Origin: Leucogyrophana mollusca
Lineage: Eukaryota; Basidiomycota; Agaricomycetes; Boletales
Length of the DNA: 64,000 nt
Reading direction: 5' to 3'
Assembly (NCBI GenBank): GCA_021014945.1
Contig: MU266416.1
Span: 40,361-104,360, forward strand
Below are positions 58,405 through 64,000 of the stretch, one piece after another. Numbering within the stretch: the first letter of the stretch is position 1; each line of letters starts with the position of its first letter. The notes beneath the pieces are model-generated. The model did not search any database. It was not told the origin of the DNA and worked only from the letters and a program-made list of their open reading frames with translations. The position numbers were made by a program, and so were the translations under genes.

Positions 58405-61400
58405 CTACATGTCAGTCGAGGACATCTCAATATCAGCAACAAGACTGCTCTCTTCACCATACTCGCTGCCTGACATGTCCTCCATCTCCATCTCGGCCTC
58501 TGTTGCCGACGATGGACCTGGCTCACGAAACAACATATCACGCTGCAACATGAAGCATAATACTTGAAGTGCCTCCATGAGATCACCCTTCAGCCGATTT
58601 CTCCGTTTTGTCAGGGTCAACGCTGCAGCAGAGAACGCACGTTCACTCGACACCGAGGAACCCATAATAGCGAGAAAGTCGCGAGCAAGGGACGCCCACA
58701 CTGGATAACGATGGGCATTCATCTATCGAACCAATTATCAGTATATGTCACAAGATCGAACATGCATACTTACTCCCCACCACTGCACAATCGACATCCC
58801 CTCCGGGAGTGTGTCGGAGCTGTTGAGATAAAGATTGAACTCCTTTATCCAAGGCTTCTTCGGATCAAGGGTAGCGTCATCATTGTCACTCTCGTCGGCG
58901 TCATCGTCATCATCCGAAAGCTCCACCAAGAGCTTCGAGAGCTTCTTTACCTTCTTCACAGGCGAGGACATGCCATTGTCCTTCGTAAGCATCAGATACC
59001 GATCCTTGAACTTTGAAAGATGTAAGATTCAAATACTACAGTGAATGGAAACATACAGTTTTTTCGGCTTCGTTGAGTGCCTCTTTGTGGAGCTCCTTAC
59101 CCCAAAATCTCTTGATGTGACCATCCTTTTGTGCAGGGTCCAGTACTGCAACGGAGGGATTGAAATTATATCACATCAAAGCAGTAGAAATGACGAACAC
59201 ATTGCAAATGTGTATGCTTCGCAGTCTGCAGACTTCTCGTAATACTCTTTAATCTTTTCGACACCCGCACCAAGGGCTTCAGCAAACTCGGCATACTGTG
59301 AACCGTCTGAGCGTTCAGAATGTGTATACCATGCCTTATGTAAGGCCTCGAGAGCGGGAATCGCGAGATGAAGAGATGGGCAAGTATCTGATGAAAAGGC
59401 TTGCTGTGCATTATCGGCATACTATAATTTGGCGACCTTAGTGTAATCGTATGAACTGTAAGATGATAGGACGCCTACCGCGAGCAGCTTCACAAAAACC
59501 CTGACTCGATCCCATTCCTCCGGTGAAAGCTTTAGCGCGTCGATCCTTTTGCGTTTCCCAAGATTGGTCTCTTTAACCCCCATTTCGTACACAAAAGTAT
59601 CAACAGCCTGTACGGCAGTGAGCCAGGCACCATAGAAGCTGTGATATGCTTACCTCCTTCTTCTTTTCCGCTCGGTCAAGCATCACAAGTGTTGAAGACC
59701 AACGAATGGGCATGTCAAGAAGTAGCTGCTGAGGTGTCTTCACTGGCTTTGGTGGTCGGGTCTGGATATCCTTGAATAATTGCTTTCGCTGTGCTGACGA
59801 ACGTTCCTGCAACAGGACCAGAGGTGAGGCAAATATCAATAGAATATGCACCATGTTACCTTCACGGAAATCGCGCGCACCAGTCCTACCTCGTCACGTC
59901 GACCATTCTCCTGAGGAATGACCAACTCTGGGTTTTCGGGATTGTAGTACTTTGCCTTGCTGTAAGCGGAGATCACAGCCTGTGTTGCGAGGTTGATCAC
60001 ATGGGCCAAGCACCTGAAGCTTGAGTTGAGCTAACACAGCGACAGCATCAGTATGACAGCAGACCTGATACGACGTTGCTTAGGTATAAACTTCCTCCGT
60101 ATATTGGGTTCGGCATTGATACGCTCGGCAAACTCGTTAAGCATCGTGTTGTTGTTAGATGCATTGTCGCAAGTGATGTGGCCAATCTACGAGACTATTG
60201 AGACATGACATGACCATGTGTGACAAAACAAACTAGCCTTGTGCTCGATGCCAACACGACATACAATCTTGAAGAGGGCCTGGCCCAAGCGCTTGCCGTT
60301 GTGTGCATTATTAAGAAGGACGAAGCCCAGCACCGCACACTCTAATTCCCAGACCCCAACATTCGGTTCCTCAATCCAATGCCCCGTGACGGCGAAATAG
60401 CCGTCGGTGTTGCCAGCTTGCCACGCATCACATGTAAGACTAACCTCACCTGTGGCAATCTTGCTCTACGAGTTTCCGTTAGTCTCGTTACTCAGGTCAA
60501 TCGTTCACCTTACATTGAGCCTTTCCTTCAGCTTCGTCATCTGCCGTTTGAACATATCCATGATCTCACGTCGAGTGGCATTGCGATTCGGAACGATGAC
60601 CCCATTGGTCGCACGGGAGGCAATGTCGATCATCAGCCTGAACTTTGGATGATCCACAGCTTGAATTGGCTGGATGATGGTCACATCAGACTATGCACGA
60701 GGGGAGGAATACAACGGACCTGGTTAGTTTCGATGAGCCACTCGCAGGACGCCTCACGGTAGAGCGCGTCAGTATATGGGATCACACGTTCAGTTGGTGC
60801 AGGCTCGCGAAGATGGCCATCGATACGAGCTTGCTTGGCATTTGCGAGTGCAATTGCCTCTTTGCGTTTCTTGACATCGTCGGGTAGTTTTGACTCAAAG
60901 CCGTTTTTATCACACCATGTGTGATAGAGACCCTATGCGAGAAATGTTTAGTGCAGATTGAATCAGGTGTAACTGGGATTGTACCGAGTGTTTGAATTGA
61001 ATGTGGCGGCGGCAGGTGGTGACGTCGCTGACTATTTGAGTCGATGGGCCTTTTTTGCTGTGCGGAAAGTGCGGGGGTCAGATATCAGTTGACGCAGCCG
61101 AGAAGCGGGACCGTACGAGCATGTTTTGCAATCTCGAACCTGGCGTGTCTTTCCATCTGGCCCCTTCACAGCATATGGCTTACCAAAGAAGGTATCAATG
61201 TCGTGGCTTTTGTCCTCGTGTCGAGCCTTGGTGCCGTCCGTGGAGACGTCTTGCACAACAACGTCTTTCAGCAGACCGTCGTCGTCGACAGGGGTTCCTA
61301 GGCGTGAATTTCCCCCTACAAATACAATGACACTGAGTAGCATTAGCAACATCACATCCAGTCAAACTTACCTGATGGGGTCTCATGGGATGCACCATCA

Positions 61401-61978
61401 GTTGTCGGTGGAGGGGTGGGACTGGTGAGTGAGTCCTGGTCATCTGGTGTGCCTTCGAGAGGTAATAGAAAGGTTATTAGTTGTTATGAGGTATCAATAT
61501 CAACATACTTACCTGGACGATCGTTGCGAAATGAAAAGGACGCTGATCGAGCGTCATTCAACGAGCCAGCGCTATCTGCTCTGCGTAGTCGTTTCTCTTG
61601 AACGAGAAATGATTAACACCAGTGAATATCACAATGTAGATTATACAAACGTACTTGTGCTGCCTTCTTTTTGCCCATTCTCAACCAAATCCTCGTCGTC
61701 GCTAGATATGACAATGGAGGCGTCCAGAGCACGCCGCTTTCTACTAGTGAGTACAGCCGAGTCTGTGGAAATGCCTGTTGGAGGCACAGGCTTGCGGGAA
61801 ATGGTTGGTGCTTGAGATTTCTGAGGCGGTTGGGCAGCTCGATGACTTGTGAGCTCCGGTGTTGCGTCGTTATTGATGTCGGTGAGTTCGAAGAAGGGAT
61901 GGGAATCCTTCTTGGTCGAGTGTTGGTTGCAACCGGCGTTAAGGCGTCTTCGTCGTCGGACTCAATCCTCGGCACCAT
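58405..61978 (-). CDS. hAT transposase (BED finger, RNase H-like, hAT dimerisation domain)
   Basis: Cut-and-paste transposase encoded in about a dozen exons. The ATG at 61976-61978 starts MVPRIESDDEDALTPVATNT. A BED-type finger start follows (GKTRQVRDCKTC). The catalytic core includes VSLTCDAWQAGNTDGYFAVT (first Asp region), CDNASNNNTMLNEFAERI (second Asp), RCLAHVINLATQAVISAYSK and LLLDMPIRWSSTLVMLDRAE (RW motif). The C-terminal part is an acidic stretch (DDDDDADESDNDD), WWGMNAHRYPVWASLARDFL and SSVSSERAFSAAALTLTKRR (hAT dimerisation), with the stop at 58405. All exon joins that I checked keep frame, so the element may be autonomous. Confidence 0.88.
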
Positions 61979-62089
61979 TGTGAGATATTCTCGGACACAA
62001 AATAAGGTTTTGTGTGTGCGAGATTAAATTCGCGTGGTGAGGCACTGTATAGCACAGCTGCGGTAAGTGCCGGAAATATGTCACTGCAA

Positions 62090-62240
62090 ACCCGGGCCTG
62101 AGCCAAAGGCTTGGGCCTGTCGAGAACTGATGCCAGGCCAAAGCCAACCATGGGCCGCCAGCATGGGCCCGGCTTTGCTGGGCCTCAACAGGCCTTGCTC
62201 GGCTCGGCCTCGGGCTTTGAGCCCGGCCCAGTGCATCACT
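62090..62240. repeat. Right subterminal GC-rich repeats of hAT
   Basis: Clusters of gggcctgag, ggcttgggcc, gggcccggc and caggccttg words just inside the right end; counterpart of the left cluster. Confidence 0.75.
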
Positions 62241-62282
62241 AATCATGTTCCATATTTGTGAGCAGATTAGGTGTGATTTGAT

Positions 62283-63644
62283 AGGACCCCTGCATATCCC
62301 TAGTGAGCATATATCCGGATCGCAGACGGATTCTGCCTCAAAATCCTGACACGTCCGATCCTGGCGCTGACGAATGAGGCAAAATTTCGGGACACGTCCG
62401 ATCCCAGCTGTGGACACAGGGGGTCCGTCGGTAGCAATCTCCGATCCGAAGAGCGGACGAACAGGTGGGTCAAACCTTCGCTTCTCCGATCAAGTTGTGG
62501 GCGAACACATCCTCTGCATCGGTAATCACTACTAACCAGTACTGAACAGTTTGGCAACGGGGCGCCTGTTTGCGGCGCTGACAACGACCCTCGACGACCC
62601 CACTGACAACGCCGTCGCAGAAACCACTTCGATTTTGGGCTATGAGGTGCAGGCATTCTCACTGAAGTTGGCCCGATCTGCTCATATTAACTTCAAACTC
62701 AATTTTAGTGCGCTTTGCTGGTAATCTGGCAGCTCGATGTGCTAATTTACATCCCGAACCTCTTGGTTCGGGGTATGTGTTTGCATGCATCCCGCCCCGA
62801 TCAGTGGCCAGCGCACCCAGCGCCCTGTGGTTTTCGGTGAGCAAATGTATCGCCAAACGGCGGATGATATTGCTCTTTGATGGGCCTCCAGTGTCACCGA
62901 AACAACATACCCCCCTCCCCCCTCAGTAAGGTGTGTGCACTTCATTATTACCGTGCTCGGCGTCATACGTCAACGTTTGCGTTTACCAGTTCTCTCACGG
63001 ATCCACCTATTCCTCAATGTCGTGCTTGTCTCTCGGCTGCTCGGCTTTTCAACGTGTATCCCCCACTCACATCGTTTTCTCATTCGGTTCAGTTTCATCT
63101 CATCTCAGTGTTGCTGCGCTGAGCTCGGATGCTGCTCACCCCCTCAAAATGGTTACTCTCTGCCCTTGGTCTCATGAAGACTTTGCGGGAAATGACAGCT
63201 GCTGTCTCCCTTTCCGTCAAACTACAGGAGGAGTTCTCCCCCGGGCTTGCAGATGACAATGAGTTGGAGGATAGTGACTCGGATGATGAGGGAGAGGTAT
63301 TTGAGTCATGATAGCTGCTGCGCATTGTACAATGTACCATATTTCCCCCGTTAATCCTAATACTTCATTGCCCTTGACCAATTATACTTGGATTGCACAA
63401 ATTTACCTTTCGAAATGAACTTATGTCCCGCTGTGTGGACGGATGGCCCATGAATCGAGCCTATATCCTCTCGGGCGGACAGGGGGCTCGTATTTTCAGG
63501 TCATATCCTCTTGGCGGACGGGTCTGGGGTCAAAAACCGGGGTCCGAGTAAATTTCGGACGGATGTGGCGAAAATCCGGGTGGACGGATGTACCAAAATT
63601 CAGCGGTTTTGGATATATGCTCATAGGCAATATGCAGGGGTCCT
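62283..63644. mobile_element. 1.36-kb TIR element with 8-bp target duplication
   Basis: Ends are aggacccctgcatat...gagcatatatcc and its inverted copy (34 bp with about five mismatches). A perfect 8-bp duplication GATTTGAT flanks it (62275-62282 and 63645-63652). Interior motifs of the type ccgtccg and acgtccgatcc are repeated near both ends. No transposase is recognised, so it looks non-autonomous. The 8-bp duplication fits hAT, but the TIR differs from the neighbouring element, so the superfamily is uncertain. Confidence 0.8.
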
Positions 63645-63652
63645 GATTTGAT

Positions 63653-64000
63653 ATTCCGTCGATTTTTCATTCATCATGTGTACAATTGTGGGGATAATAT
63701 TACCAAAACTTAAGATTAAAGCTCCATTTGGAGGTAACGGAAAAACGTCCTGAATGAAAATTTGATGTGCCACCTCAGACTTGCCAACTTAGGACAAGAA
63801 CTTCAAATTCTGTTTGCATTCAAGTCGGGTCGTCCGCGCCTACAGCACCGCCCTTCAATTTGAGGTTGTGTGATTTAATGAGGGCCCATCAGTATTTTGC
63901 TAAGAAATCAAGTTTTGTTCACAGATCCCCACTCTTCATTCATTCCGGCAACTAGACGTTCACTCTGCTACAAAACACATACTATCTACATACAACAACT
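63653..64000. other. Right flank
   Basis: AT-rich sequence without a recognised feature; cut by the window edge. Confidence 0.4.

Larger units (their letters stand above)
57952..62241. mobile_element. Complete hAT-superfamily DNA transposon
   Basis: 4,290 bp. The left end is TAGTGATGCA-TC-GGGCCCGGC; the right end is its imperfect inverted copy, gcccggcccagtgcatcacta. A perfect 8-bp target duplication ATCATGTT lies at 57944-57951 and 62242-62249, which is diagnostic of hAT insertion. Inside is a BED/hAT transposase on the minus strand. The intact duplication means a fairly recent insertion. Confidence 0.95.

Overview
This window looks like nuclear DNA from a filamentous basidiomycete, most likely a mushroom-forming Agaricomycete. 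Genes are cut by many short introns (about 50-70 nt, GT...AG). The families are typical of these fungi: TKL-type kinases with an HGDLRGAN catalytic loop, HET-domain incompatibility proteins, WW-like proteins with several membrane segments, MYND fingers, a fungal sacsin-like ATPase and a BED/hAT transposon. All gene models here are hand-spliced from conserved protein motifs, so outer boundaries and first exons are approximate.

Layout. 0-3.5 kb: two tandem aldo-keto reductase (Kv-beta-like) genes on the + strand, the first cut by the window edge. 3.8-17.2 kb: a very large sacsin-like (DUF3684-type) GHKL ATPase gene on + is flanked on both sides by two paralogous minus-strand genes for WW-like, multi-pass membrane proteins. 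17.8-18.8 kb: UMP-CMP kinase (-). 18.8-23 kb: gene-poor DNA with a decayed HET gene. 23-27.6 kb: an amidohydrolase (-) and an F-box protein (-). 27.6-31.7 kb: gene-poor. 31.7-34.5 kb: a PUF (Pumilio-type) RNA-binding protein (+), then a small conserved-looking hypothetical gene (+). 36.8-37.9 kb: two overlapping tandem paralogues of unknown function (-).

38.4-47.7 kb is a dynamic island. An intact MYND-finger gene and two broken copies surround a divergent pair of HET-domain genes. The two broken copies, with their promoters, form a direct segmental duplication about 7 kb apart that brackets the HET pair and a small tetraspan membrane protein gene.

48-57 kb is GC-rich in part. It has a proline-rich hypothetical gene, an internally deleted Utp14 (ribosome biogenesis) remnant, a small unknown gene, a striking fusion gene joining a membrane-anchored TKL kinase to an AIG1-like P-loop GTPase (52.3-54.9 kb, -), and a frameshifted MRH-domain remnant cut at its 5' side by a 150-bp MITE-like element. 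58-63.6 kb is transposon DNA: a complete 4.29-kb hAT element with a perfect 8-bp target duplication and an apparently complete transposase, followed 25 bp later by a 1.36-kb element with its own terminal inverted repeats and perfect 8-bp target duplication.

The most notable object is the kinase-GTPase fusion. The next are the HET pair inside a recombinogenic duplication and the paralogue-flanked sacsin-like ATPase with a C-terminal HEVAH motif.
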